Assembly (NCBI GenBank): GCA_003612585.1
Contig: RAZH01000001.1
Location: 434,001 to 498,000, forward strand
From: a bacterium 1XD42-54
GTDB lineage: Bacteria > Bacillota > Clostridia > Lachnospirales > Lachnospiraceae
Length of the DNA stretch: 64,000 nucleotides
Reading direction: 5' to 3'
The notes under the pieces are model-generated. The model did no database searches. It was given only the letters and a program-made list of their open reading frames with translations, and was not told the DNA's origin. Each line of letters begins with the position of its first letter. Within the stretch, counting starts at the first letter, position 1. Below are positions 26,069-34,652 of the stretch, piece after piece. Both the position numbers and the translations under genes were made by a program.

Positions 26069-26965
26069 TTAGCAAGCTACACTCTCTGTATCGTCTTTCA
26101 CTTCTTCCATAGCCGGAATGGACGGCGCAGCCCCTGCACGGGACACTGCAATCGAAGAAGCCTTTGCCGCAAGCCGCAGCGCATCCTGCATGCTCTTACC
26201 TGCAATCACTGATGCAAGGAAAAAGCCGGTAAATGTATCTCCTGCTGCCGTTGTGTCCACGACATCCACTTTATAAATCTCCTGACACACCTTCTGCTTG
26301 CCGTCAAAAAATACAGAACCATTTTCTCCCAGCGTAAGTACGAATTTTGCTTTCGGAAAACGTTCTGCCAGACATGTCAGTATCTCATCCGCTTCTGTTC
26401 GGCCGGTAAACTGTCCTCCTTCAATCTCATTCAGAATAAACCAGTCGATCTTGGTCAAATCACACGCATCCAACTTACTATCAAACGGAGACGGATTCAG
26501 TACGATCTTCATACCGCGCTCATACGCCTTTTCAATCACATAATCCAACAAATTAATCTCATTCTGCAGAACAATGTAATCTCCCTCTTCAAACTGTCCC
26601 AGCACTTCGTCAATATATTCTCTGGTCTGCATCTGGTTTGTTCCGCCATAGAGAATAATACAGTTCTGTCCGTTTTTGTCCGTTTGAATAATCGCATGTC
26701 CACCCTTTGCCGGAAGCTTCTTTATATAAGAAGTATCCACTCCGTACTGCCGACAAATATCCAGAAGGAAATCCCCTTCCTCTCCAATCAAGCCTGCGTG
26801 ATACACTGGAATCCCTGCCCTTGCAAGCGCAATGGACTGATTCAGCCCTTTTCCACCACTAAAAGTCTCCGACTTTGATGAAAGGATTGTCTCTCCACCC
26901 TCTACGATATGGTCTACTGTATAAACATAATCGATATTCAATGAACCAAAATTTAATACCTTCAT
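26069..26965 (-). CDS. Ribokinase-like PfkB family sugar kinase (intact)
   Basis: A 298-residue cytosolic kinase. NFGSLNIDYVYTVDHIVEGGET opens the fold, GGKGLNQSIALARAG (about residues 37-51) binds the sugar, NEIEGGQFTG and VLTLGENGSVFF are typical, and DTTAAGDTFTGFF carries the catalytic Asp243 with a complete anion hole. Ribokinase makes ribose 5-phosphate from ribose and ATP; the nucleoside hydrolases and RbsABC genes downstream make ribose the best guess, though other pentoses or nucleosides are possible. First gene of the operon, with ribosome binding site AAGGAGGCGGAAG, downstream of a near-palindrome and a Crp-type site. Confidence 0.9.
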   Translation of the reverse strand: MKVLNFGSLNIDYVYTVDHIVEGGETILSSKSETFSGGKGLNQSIALARAGIPVYHAGLIGEEGDFLLDICRQYGVDTSYIKKLPAKGGHAIIQTDKNGQNCIILYGGTNQMQTREYIDEVLGQFEEGDYIVLQNEINLLDYVIEKAYERGMKIVLNPSPFDSKLDACDLTKIDWFILNEIEGGQFTGRTEADEILTCLAERFPKAKFVLTLGENGSVFFDGKQKVCQEIYKVDVVDTTAAGDTFTGFFLASVIAGKSMQDALRLAAKASSIAVSRAGAAPSIPAMEEVKDDTESVAC

Positions 26966-26992
26966 CTTCCGCCTCCTTACACAAAAAAATAA

Positions 26993-27021
26993 GATCTTTA
27001 CAGTATCTTACCGTAAAGATC
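26993..27021 (-). promoter_or_regulatory. Near-perfect palindrome in the kinase operon promoter
   Basis: Thirteen-bp arms (GATCTTTACAGTA / TACCGTAAAGATC, one mismatch) flank TCT. It overlaps the expected -10 region and start point of the operon, 28 bp before the kinase ATG, and is followed on the minus strand by TTATTTTTTT. It could be the operator of the LacI-kinase fusion or an attenuator hairpin; position favours an operator. Confidence 0.55.
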
Positions 27022-27031
27022 CTCAATATGC

Positions 27032-27047
27032 TGTGATTTTCATCACA
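27032..27047 (-). promoter_or_regulatory. Crp/Fnr-family operator of the nucleoside operon
   Basis: TGTGATTTTCATCACA is a perfect TGTGA-N6-TCACA palindrome. A weak -10 (TAAGAT, minus strand 27010-27005) places its centre about 41.5 bp before the predicted start, as for class II activation. The Crp/Fnr protein at 12894-13601 has the matching recognition-helix residues. Confidence 0.65.
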
Positions 27048-27114
27048 CTACGATATGAATTTTATCTTTTCTCTTCTACAGATCAGTTTCAGCACCGCAT
27101 CTTTTTGCTCAGGG

Positions 27115-27147
27115 CACAAAAAAAGAGTATCCATTCGGATACTCTTT
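27115..27147 (-). terminator. Terminator of tRNA-Gln
   Basis: On the minus strand AAAGAGTATCC, loop GAAT, GGATACTCTTT, then TTTTTG, starting 3 nt after the tRNA end. Confidence 0.88.
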
Positions 27148-27149
27148 AG

Positions 27150-27221
27150 CAGGGCTACAAGGATTCGAACCTTGAAATGACGGAGTCAGAGTCCGTTGCC
27201 TTACCGTTTGGCGATAGCCCT
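27150..27221 (-). tRNA. tRNA-Gln (anticodon CTG)
   Basis: A 72-nt cloverleaf. Acceptor AGGGCTA pairs with TAGCCCT; the anticodon arm ACGGA-CTCTGAC-TCCGT gives CTG; the T arm contains GGTTCGAATCC. The CCA end is not encoded. The CTG isoacceptor reads CAG codons. Confidence 0.95.
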
Positions 27222-27356
27222 TTGTTCAACGCAAGAAGAATTATAACTCATGTTTTTGATTAATGCAAGTACTTTTTTTATTTTTTTTAATTTTTTTCTT
27301 CCATACCGCGAAAAATGTGATATAGTCATAAAAAACAGAGAAAAGGAGTGTTCCTG

Positions 27357-28823
27357 ATGAGTACTTTGAACCTTACCCTGCTGACTGACTTATACGAGCT
27401 TACCATGATGCAAGGATATTTTGAAAGCCAGTCCTCGGAAGTCGTAGTCTTCGACGCATTTTACCGGAAAAATCCCTGTGGCAACGGATATGCGATTGTT
27501 GCAGGATTGGAGCAGGTGATTGATTATATCAAAAACCTTCGCTTCTCCGACGAAGATATTTCCTATTTAAAAAGCCTCGGTATTTTCCATGACGAGTTTC
27601 TGAATTATCTGAAAAATTTTCGTTTTGAAGGAAGCATCTATGCAATCCCGGAAGGTTCTATTGCTTTTCCGCATGAACCGCTTTTGAAAGTAGTTGCCCC
27701 GATTATGCAGGCACAGCTGGTAGAAACAGCAATTCTCACTATTCTGAATCACCAGAGCCTGATTGCCACAAAGACAGATCGTATTGTCCGTGCCGCGCGT
27801 GGAGACGGTATTATGGAATTTGGTCTCCGCCGGGCCCAGGGGCCGGATGCCGGTGTTTATGGAGCCAGAGCCGCAATGATCGCAGGATGCATCGGCACCT
27901 CGAACGTCCTGGCCGGACAACTCTTTGATGTCCCTGTAAAAGGAACACATGCACACAGCTGGATTATGAGCTTCCCGGATGAATATACTGCATTTAAAAA
28001 ATACGCACAGCTTTATCCGAATGCCTGTACTTTGCTCGTTGACACTTACGATACGCTCCGTTCCGGAGTTCCGAATGCAATCCGAGTTTTCCGCGAAATG
28101 CGCGAAGCAGGCATTGAGCTGAAAAACTACGGAATCCGCCTCGACAGCGGCGACCTGGCCTACATGTCCAAAAAGGCACGCCGCCTTCTCGACGAAGCCG
28201 GTTTTGAGGATGCCATTATTTCCGCATCAAGCGACCTTGACGAATATCTGATTGACAGTTTAAAAACACAGGGCGCTGCCATTACTTCCTGGGGAGTCGG
28301 TACCAATATGATCACCTCCAAGGATTGTCCGGCGTTCGGCGGCGTCTACAAACTGGCGGCTGTTCTGGATGAGAAGACCGGAGAATTTACTCCAAAGATC
28401 AAGCTGTCTGAAAACACAGAAAAAATTACAAATCCAGGCAACAAAAAAATCTTTCGTATTTACGATAAAGAAACCGGAAAAATCCGCGCCGATCTGATTT
28501 GTCTGGAGGACGAACAGTTCGACACATCGGAAGATATGATTATTTTTGATCCGCTTGAAACCTGGAAAAAAACGAAAATCAAGGCCGGAACCTATACTTT
28601 AAGAGAGATGCTTGTCCCGATTTTCCTGAATGGCGAATGTGTCTATACTTCTCCTTCTGTCATGGAAATCCGCGATTACTGTACAAAGGAAAAAGAGACA
28701 CTCTGGGACGAAACCAAACGCTTTGCAAATCCGCACAAGGTTTACGTTGACCTTTCCGACAAGCTCTTTAAAATCAAAAGCGACCTGTTGGAACAGATGG
28801 GGCGGAAATCCCTGTCTCTGTAG
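27357..28823 (+). CDS. pncB: Nicotinate phosphoribosyltransferase
   Basis: A 488-residue cytosolic enzyme making nicotinate mononucleotide from nicotinate, PRPP and ATP in NAD salvage. LLTDLYELTMMQGYFE is the family N-terminus, DAFYRKNPCGNGYAI follows, EFGLRRAQGPDAG and KGTHAHSWIMSF (with the phosphorylated His region) mark the active site, and IRLDSGDLAYMSKKARRLL binds the product. The in-frame GTG at 27348 lies in the Shine-Dalgarno (AAAAGGAGTG); the ATG at 27357 is well spaced. Confidence 0.95.
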   Translation: MSTLNLTLLTDLYELTMMQGYFESQSSEVVVFDAFYRKNPCGNGYAIVAGLEQVIDYIKNLRFSDEDISYLKSLGIFHDEFLNYLKNFRFEGSIYAIPEGSIAFPHEPLLKVVAPIMQAQLVETAILTILNHQSLIATKTDRIVRAARGDGIMEFGLRRAQGPDAGVYGARAAMIAGCIGTSNVLAGQLFDVPVKGTHAHSWIMSFPDEYTAFKKYAQLYPNACTLLVDTYDTLRSGVPNAIRVFREMREAGIELKNYGIRLDSGDLAYMSKKARRLLDEAGFEDAIISASSDLDEYLIDSLKTQGAAITSWGVGTNMITSKDCPAFGGVYKLAAVLDEKTGEFTPKIKLSENTEKITNPGNKKIFRIYDKETGKIRADLICLEDEQFDTSEDMIIFDPLETWKKTKIKAGTYTLREMLVPIFLNGECVYTSPSVMEIRDYCTKEKETLWDETKRFANPHKVYVDLSDKLFKIKSDLLEQMGRKSLSL

Positions 28824-28959
28824 CTTTTGAACCCTGCAGAGGACATACTTTTTAAATTTCAGGCCTGCATTCAGAAAAATCCGGTATAAAATGCCTCCCT
28901 TTACAGATACTAGTACCATAAAAAGAAAACTACCAGTAAAGATAAATGGAGGAATTTTT

Positions 28960-29508
28960 ATGAAAGCCACTGGAATTGTTAGAAGAATTGACGATTTGGG
29001 ACGCGTGGTGATCCCAAAGGAAATACGCAGAACCCTTCGCATCCGTGAAAGTGACCCGCTGGAAATTTTCACAGATCGCGAAGGTGAGATTATATTAAAA
29101 AAATATTCTCCGATCGGAGAGCTCGGAAGTTTTGCAAAAGAATACGCCGAAGCGCTTGCTTCCGCCTCCGGTCACAGCGTATATATCACGGACCGCGATC
29201 AGGTTATCGCAGCAGCCGGCGGCATCCGCAAGGAAACGGTTGGCACACCAGTTACCGGCCAGCTCGAGGCAGTCATGAACGAACGCGAACACGTACTTGC
29301 AAACCAGACTTCCAAAACACATGTAAAAATCACAAGCGAAGACATGGACGATGAGATGCCCCAGGTCATCAGCCCGATTCTCTGCGAAGGAGACGTGATC
29401 GGGTCTGTGATCCTGCGAAGCAAAGATACCTCCCGCAAAATGGGAGAAACCGAACAGGTGCTGGCAAAATGTGCCGCCGGTTTTATGGGACGGCAAATGG
29501 AACAATAA
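28960..29508 (+). CDS. spoVT: Stage V sporulation protein T, AbrB/GAF regulator
   Basis: A 182-residue transcription factor. Residues 1-50 are the swapped-hairpin AbrB domain (MKATGIVRRIDDLGRVVIP, EIRRTLRIRESDPLEIF); the remainder is a GAF-like domain (SGHSVYITDRDQVIAAAGG). In Bacillus and Clostridia SpoVT controls late forespore genes. The start at 28960 follows TGGAGGAATTTTT; upstream in-frame residues are not homologous. It supports an endospore-forming host. Confidence 0.95.
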   Translation: MKATGIVRRIDDLGRVVIPKEIRRTLRIRESDPLEIFTDREGEIILKKYSPIGELGSFAKEYAEALASASGHSVYITDRDQVIAAAGGIRKETVGTPVTGQLEAVMNEREHVLANQTSKTHVKITSEDMDDEMPQVISPILCEGDVIGSVILRSKDTSRKMGETEQVLAKCAAGFMGRQMEQ

Positions 29509-29523
29509 TGCACCAGATGACGG

Positions 29524-30168
29524 CTATCTGATCCGCGGCAGATTCCACCGGTAATGCGCTGCCAGAAAGCGGATCAGCATCACAGCCGCCGCACCCATCA
29601 GCATACACGAAAGTCCGCCAAGATACGGAAGAAGCGCTACATAAAACAAGGCGCCTGTCAAAGATGCCACAGCATAAACATGTTTCACAAAAATGTAAGG
29701 CGTATTGCCCGCAAGTACATCCCGTATTACTCCGCCGCCCACTCCCGTCATTACTCCCACAAAAATCAACAAAAACCGATCGCCCCCATACCCTGCCGTA
29801 ATCGCCGTATGGACTCCTACCACCGTAAAAATTCCAAGACCGATCGTATCCCCTGTCAGCAAAAGCAGTTCCCGCGTTCTTCCGTATTTTCCTGATCCCC
29901 CCTCTGTCCTTACATACAAAAAAAGAAACAGAATTGTTGATGTAAGCACAGCAGTCAAGGCATACTGCGGATTCTGGAACATGACCGGCGGATTAATTCC
30001 CAGAATCAGATCCCGGATCAGACCTCCGCCCACGGCGGTTGTGACACCAAGCACATTTACGCCAAACAAGTCCATCCTTCGCTGAATCCCTGTCATCGCC
30101 CCTGATGCTGCAAACGCTACCGTACCTATGATTTCCATTGCAAAAACGATCATATCCGAATAAACCAT
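29524..30168 (-). CDS. TRIC-type cation channel family protein (UPF0126/YadS-like)
   Basis: A 214-residue membrane protein with about seven hydrophobic helices in two repeated halves. Each half carries the glycine-rich motif of the family (ASGAMTGIQRRMDLFGV with TAVGGGLIRDLILG; VGVMTGVGGGVIRDVLAG). Prokaryotic TRIC homologues form trimeric K+/monovalent cation channels. It converges on spoVT with only 15 bp between stops. Ribosome binding site AGAGGAAGAACG. Confidence 0.9.
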   Translation of the reverse strand: MVYSDMIVFAMEIIGTVAFAASGAMTGIQRRMDLFGVNVLGVTTAVGGGLIRDLILGINPPVMFQNPQYALTAVLTSTILFLFLYVRTEGGSGKYGRTRELLLLTGDTIGLGIFTVVGVHTAITAGYGGDRFLLIFVGVMTGVGGGVIRDVLAGNTPYIFVKHVYAVASLTGALFYVALLPYLGGLSCMLMGAAAVMLIRFLAAHYRWNLPRIR

Positions 30169-30315
30169 CGTTCTTCCTCTCTAAAATCAGCCTTCCCTTT
30201 TTCGTATCATTTTATAACGCATATTTTCCACTGTCAAATCTTTCAATAATCAGCCTGTATGGGTCCAAAAGATTGTTAAATTATTATCTTTTTTCAAAAA
30301 ACTGAAGAATTTTTA

Positions 30316-30343
30316 TTGATTTTATTTTTTTATTATGTATACT
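30316..30343 (+). promoter_or_regulatory. Promoter of pckA
   Basis: TTGATT (30316-30321), 16 nt, TATACT (30338-30343). The transcript leader of about 120 nt can form GGAAGCG/CGCTTCC (30355-30376 region) and CCTGC/GCAGG hairpins. Confidence 0.6.
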
Positions 30344-30472
30344 ATGAAACAGGGGAAGCGGTAACCTCGCTTCCATAGCAAATAAGATACGTAAGTCCTG
30401 CGTTTTTGCATCTGCAGGCAGTTATCGTCGAGCAACTACACACTATTTTTTCGAAAAAGGAGATTATGAAAA

Positions 30473-32077
30473 ATGGCAGAGATCAATTTAAGCAAGTATG
30501 GTATCAGCGGAACCACTGAAATCGTACGTAACCCTTCTTATGAAATGCTGTTCGAGGAAGAAACCAGACCGGAACTGGAAGGTTTTGAGAAAGGTCAGGA
30601 AAGTGAACTTGGCGCTGTCAACGTAATGACTGGTATCTACACAGGCCGTTCACCGAAAGACAAATTCATCGTAATGGATGACAATTCTAAGGATACCGTA
30701 TGGTGGACCTCTGACGAATACAAGAATGATAATCATCCGGCTTCACAGGAATGCTGGGATGCTGTAAAAGAAATCGCTCTCAAAGAGCTCTCCAATAAGA
30801 GACTGTTCGTTGTTGACGCATTCTGTGGCGCAAACAAAGACACACGTATGGCAATCCGTTTCATCGTGGAAGTTGCTTGGCAGGCTCACTTCATTAAAAA
30901 CATGTTCATCCAGCCGACTGACGAAGAGCTTGAAAACTTCGAGCCGGACTTCGTTGTTTACAACGCTTCCAAGGCAAAAGTAGAAAACTACAAAGAACTT
31001 GGCCTGAATTCCGAGACAGCTGTAGTCTTCAACATCACAAGCCGTGAGCAGGTTATCATCAATACATGGTACGGCGGAGAAATGAAAAAAGGTATGTTCT
31101 CCATGATGAACTACTATCTGCCGCTGAAGGGCATCGCTTCCATGCACTGCTCTGCAAATACAGATATGAACGGTGAAAATACAGCGATCTTCTTCGGTCT
31201 CTCCGGAACAGGTAAAACAACTCTGTCCACAGATCCGAAGCGTCTCCTGATCGGTGATGACGAGCACGGCTGGGATGACAACGGCGTATTCAACTTCGAA
31301 GGTGGCTGCTACGCAAAAGTTATCAATCTTGACAAAGAGTCTGAGCCGGACATCTACAATGCAATCAAGCGCAACGCTCTTCTTGAGAACGTAACACTGG
31401 ATGCAGAAGGCAAGATCGACTTCAACGACAAGAGCGTTACAGAGAATACTCGTGTATCCTACCCGATCGACCATATCCAGAATATTGTTCGTCCGGTATC
31501 CGCTGCACCGGCAGCTAAGAACGTAATCTTCCTGTCCGCAGATGCTTTCGGCGTACTTCCGCCAGTATCTATTCTGACTCCGGAGCAGACACAGTACTAC
31601 TTCCTGTCAGGTTTCACAGCTAAGCTTGCTGGTACAGAGCGTGGAATCACAGAGCCGACACCGACCTTCTCCGCTTGCTTCGGACAGGCATTCCTTGAGC
31701 TGCATCCGACAAAATACGGCGAAGAGCTTGTTAAGAAGATGGAACAGAACGGTGCAAAGGCATACCTTGTAAATACCGGATGGAACGGTACAGGCAAGCG
31801 TATCACCATCAAAGATACTCGTGGTATCATTGATGCAATCCTGAACGGCGATATCCTGAACGCTCCGACAAAGAAGATTCCGTACTTCAACTTTGAAGTT
31901 CCGACAGAGCTTCCGGGCGTAGATACAGGTATTCTTGATCCGCGCGACACATATGCTGACGCTTCCGAGTGGGAGACAAAGGCAAAAGATCTGGCTCAGA
32001 GATTCATTAAGAACTTTGCAAAATATGAAGGCAACGACGCTGGAAAAGCACTTGTTTCCGCTGGTCCGCAGTTATAA
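30473..32077 (+). CDS. pckA: Phosphoenolpyruvate carboxykinase (ATP)
   Basis: A 534-residue enzyme interconverting oxaloacetate plus ATP with PEP, CO2 and [17 protein letters not shown] binds substrate, [16 protein letters not shown] is the kinase-1a P-loop, and [21 protein letters not shown] carries the metal-binding Asp residues. In gut anaerobes it often runs toward oxaloacetate in PEP carboxylation. The out-of-frame ATG 10 bp upstream is ignored; AAAGGAG serves the ATG at 30473. Codon use suggests high expression. Confidence 0.97.
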   Translation: MAEINLSKYGISGTTEIVRNPSYEMLFEEETRPELEGFEKGQESELGAVNVMTGIYTGRSPKDKFIVMDDNSKDTVWWTSDEYKNDNHPASQECWDAVKEIALKELSNKRLFVVDAFCGANKDTRMAIRFIVEVAWQAHFIKNMFIQPTDEELENFEPDFVVYNASKAKVENYKELGLNSETAVVFNITSREQVIINTWYGGEMKKGMFSMMNYYLPLKGIASMHCSANTDMNGENTAIFFGLSGTGKTTLSTDPKRLLIGDDEHGWDDNGVFNFEGGCYAKVINLDKESEPDIYNAIKRNALLENVTLDAEGKIDFNDKSVTENTRVSYPIDHIQNIVRPVSAAPAAKNVIFLSADAFGVLPPVSILTPEQTQYYFLSGFTAKLAGTERGITEPTPTFSACFGQAFLELHPTKYGEELVKKMEQNGAKAYLVNTGWNGTGKRITIKDTRGIIDAILNGDILNAPTKKIPYFNFEVPTELPGVDTGILDPRDTYADASEWETKAKDLAQRFIKNFAKYEGNDAGKALVSAGPQL

Positions 32078-32127
32078 TCAGAAACTCTGAAAGTTTTGGA
32101 TCATTTATATCCATAAAAATTATTAAA

Positions 32128-32176
32128 AAAGGAGGTTTTCGCACTCATTCAATTTCGTGCGAAAGCCTCCTTTTTC
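32128..32176 (+). terminator. Terminator of pckA
   Basis: AAAGGAGG-TTTTCGCAC and GTGCGAAA-GCCTCCTTT form a long stem with a 12-nt loop, ending in TTTTT. Confidence 0.9.
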
Positions 32177-32185
32177 CTAGCAAAC

Positions 32186-32209
32186 GAAAAAGCCCTGGAA
32201 ACCAGGGCT
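32186..32209 (-). terminator. Terminator of tRNA-Thr
   Basis: On the minus strand AGCCCTGG, loop TTT, CCAGGGCT, then TTTTTCG. Confidence 0.88.
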
Positions 32210-32216
32210 CTCTCAG

Positions 32217-32289
32217 AGCTGATGACGGGAATCGGACCCGTGACCTCCTCACTACCAATGAGGTGCGCTACCGACTGTGCCACATCAGC
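32217..32289 (-). tRNA. tRNA-Thr (anticodon GGT)
   Basis: A 73-nt cloverleaf: acceptor GCTGATG/CATCAGC, anticodon arm CCTCA-TTGGTAG-TGAGG giving GGT, T arm with GGTCCGATTCC. CCA is not encoded. Confidence 0.95.
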
Positions 32290-32365
32290 ATAACTGTTCG
32301 TTACGGTTTATAATTTTACCACAGTTCCTTGCAACTGTCAAGGAAATCTTGTACATTTCACAGAC

Positions 32366-32626
32366 CTAATCTGAAAAATTCTCCTTATATTTCTGATTGA
32401 GCCACGCCACTGCCTGCTCGATCCCTTCATCAGACAAATCAAAATACTCTGATTGTTTCTGCTCCTCCGGCGTAGCTTCCCAGCAGTATGGTTCTGGATA
32501 AACCGAAGCGCACAACTTCTCCTCCTCTTTGCACAGCCTGTAACGCATATCTCCAAAGGAACCGCAAAAGCACTCTTTTTTGACGAGTGCAAGCGTAAAC
32601 ATTCCTTTTAAAGAAATTTCCTCCAT
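32366..32626 (-). CDS. Small acidic protein, function unknown (86 aa)
   Basis: An 86-residue protein starting MEEISLKGMFTLALVKKECF, with Cys residues in ECFCGSFGDMRYRLC and an acidic C-terminus. Two in-frame ATGs (32632 and 32626) follow GGGAGG; the second has the better spacing (9 nt). It lies 88 bp downstream of the helicase gene and may belong to that transcript. I do not recognise a family. Confidence 0.65.
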   Translation of the reverse strand: MEEISLKGMFTLALVKKECFCGSFGDMRYRLCKEEEKLCASVYPEPYCWEATPEEQKQSEYFDLSDEGIEQAVAWLNQKYKENFSD

Positions 32627-32714
32627 TTCCATCAGCCTCCCAAGTTCAGCTTTATATGATCTTATACCGCGTCTCCCAGGCTCTTCCCTACTGTTGTCCC
32701 GGTAACTCTGCCAC

Positions 32715-34652
32715 TCATTCCGGCAACTGCGAGCAGGCCTGACAGGTCCGATATGGATAACCAAGCGGAAGCGGCTTTGCGCAGTACTGGCATCTTGCAA
32801 TATAATTTGCCTTTCCTTTTGTCAGATAACGCATGATACTGGCTTCTGTTTTCTCCCGCTCCTGCCGCAGCCACTTTTCATCCACAATCTTGCCCATACG
32901 ATGGGAAAACTGATAGTACAAATCCAGCTGCTTGTAATACGTCTCATACTTCAATATACCGCCCCGGTCCCGCCGGTCAAGCTTTGGCCGCTCTAACGAG
33001 ACATCTGCGGAATAGTTCTGACAATAATCAAGCCACAAACCAACGACACGTCGATCTTTGATATCAATCGGACAGGTAATCATCCGATAAAGAATCCGTT
33101 TGTTTTCAAATCCTTCAATCCGCGCCCTCACCTTGCACGCACGTTCATAGAGGAACAATGCCTCCTCCACATTTTCTTTTTCAAATGGTTTGGAGGGTTC
33201 TACCGAATGCCATACCTTTAAAATTTCATTCAAAGGCTCATCAAGGTCGAGAAGTACCTGAGGAAAACCAAGATTTACCCTTGTAAGCGGAAGCTCTTCA
33301 TCCTCGAATTTCTCACGGATCTCATGCAGCATCTCCTCCCCCATTGCATTGACATAGCCTGTATCATAAATACCAAAACGCCCTGCGCGCCCGGAAATCT
33401 GCCGGATTTCTGACGTACACAGCGGTCTCCGGCCTGTGCCGTCGAACTTGTCTGCCTGCAAAAAAACGATCCTGCGAACCGGGAGATTCAGCCCCATGCC
33501 AATCGCATCCGTAGAAACAACTACCTCTGTCCGCTTGCTCGTAAACAAATGCATCTGACGGCGCCGTATTTCCGGCGGCAGGCTTCCGTAAATCACGCTG
33601 GCACTGATTCCGCGTTCCTCCAGACGTCCTGCGACATCCAGCACTGACTTTTTGGAAAATACAATCAGTGCATCTCCTCTGCGGACATCTTCCGGAAAAT
33701 CAAAGGCCAGATCTTCAAAAACAAGCGACGTTTTGCGCTCGTACCGATGCGCCTCCCACGTATCACCGGTCAGCTCGATCAGATGTTTCAACACCCCTTC
33801 TGCCGCAGGGCTCGTACAGACATGAATTTCACGCGCTTTCACGCCAAGTATGGCCTTTGTCCAGGAATGTCCCCGGTCTGTATCAGCCATAAGCTGCGCC
33901 TCATCAATCACCACAATATCATACAGCTCATCATAGTCCGCCATCTCAATGGTTGAAGCGACCACGCGGCTGTCCGGCTCTTCAATGCATTCCTGTCCTG
34001 TCAGCATGGTGCACGGAACACCGTATTCCTTCATCTTTTCATAGACTTCCAGCGCCAGCAACCGCAATGGCCCCAGATAGGCGCCCCGTCCTGCCGTTTT
34101 CAGGCGTTCCAGAGCCCGGAACGTCTTTCCGCTGTTCGTCGGACCAATGTGCAGAACAAAATGTCGCCGCATCTCAAGAACTTCCGAAAATTCCAGTTCA
34201 GGGCGCGCCGGAACTAGATCCAGAATTTTGTTCGTAAGCTGATGCTGCCGATAAAAGGGGTACAGCGAAAACAGCGACTTTGCACAGATTTTTCCAGGCA
34301 TCTGTCTGCGCAGAAATGCAAAAAATTCTCCGTCTATTCCCTCTCTTTGCTCCGGAAGCAAAAAAGCGACGTCAAGCTGTACTAGCTTTGGTATCATCTG
34401 CTGTTTTACCAACTCAAGCACAGCCTCCTGATGCTTCCGGTAAGCGTAAACCGCTATATTTTTAATCTGTTTATGGTAATCTTCCAGCACGGCGCTGTTC
34501 ACCCGCGAAGGTCTGGCACTTTTCAGAGTTCTGTTCAGCCGTTCCACCCTGCCTGGAAAATCGATGTAATTTACCGCTTTTTTCTGCCGTCTTTTCATCT
34601 GCTGTTCATACTGCGAAACATAAAACTGAACCATTTTCTTTGTCTGTATCAT
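32715..34652 (-). CDS. SUV3-like DExH RNA helicase
   Basis: About 645 residues. HIGPTNSGKTFRALERL is the Walker A region typical of SUV3, VIDEAQLMAD motif II, TSPAAEGV motif III; the second RecA domain has VFSKKSVLDVAGRLEERG, STDAIGMGLNLPVRRI and QISGRAGRFG (motif VI). An N-terminal helical region precedes, and the extreme C-terminus has a CQYCAKPLPLGYPYRTCQAC zinc-ribbon-like Cys quartet. SUV3 is best known as the mitochondrial degradosome helicase; bacterial relatives are little studied. The ATG at 34652 overlaps the TatD-type stop in an ATGA, which I prefer over the in-frame start at 34733. Confidence 0.85.
   Translation of the reverse strand: MIQTKKMVQFYVSQYEQQMKRRQKKAVNYIDFPGRVERLNRTLKSARPSRVNSAVLEDYHKQIKNIAVYAYRKHQEAVLELVKQQMIPKLVQLDVAFLLPEQREGIDGEFFAFLRRQMPGKICAKSLFSLYPFYRQHQLTNKILDLVPARPELEFSEVLEMRRHFVLHIGPTNSGKTFRALERLKTAGRGAYLGPLRLLALEVYEKMKEYGVPCTMLTGQECIEEPDSRVVASTIEMADYDELYDIVVIDEAQLMADTDRGHSWTKAILGVKAREIHVCTSPAAEGVLKHLIELTGDTWEAHRYERKTSLVFEDLAFDFPEDVRRGDALIVFSKKSVLDVAGRLEERGISASVIYGSLPPEIRRRQMHLFTSKRTEVVVSTDAIGMGLNLPVRRIVFLQADKFDGTGRRPLCTSEIRQISGRAGRFGIYDTGYVNAMGEEMLHEIREKFEDEELPLTRVNLGFPQVLLDLDEPLNEILKVWHSVEPSKPFEKENVEEALFLYERACKVRARIEGFENKRILYRMITCPIDIKDRRVVGLWLDYCQNYSADVSLERPKLDRRDRGGILKYETYYKQLDLYYQFSHRMGKIVDEKWLRQEREKTEASIMRYLTKGKANYIARCQYCAKPLPLGYPYRTCQACSQLPE

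Larger units (their letters stand above)
23862..26856. repeat. Tandem duplication, unit 2 (2,995 bp)
   Basis: Direct repeat of 20867-23861. It includes a second copy of the intercistronic hairpin (24609-24634) and of the Crp-type promoter (25964-26006). Because transcription runs right to left, this is the promoter-proximal copy of the operon. Confidence 0.95.

Noticed and set aside
28824-28959. Terminator between pncB and spoVT
   Set aside because: No hairpin with a T-run was found; readthrough or a separate spoVT promoter both remain possible.
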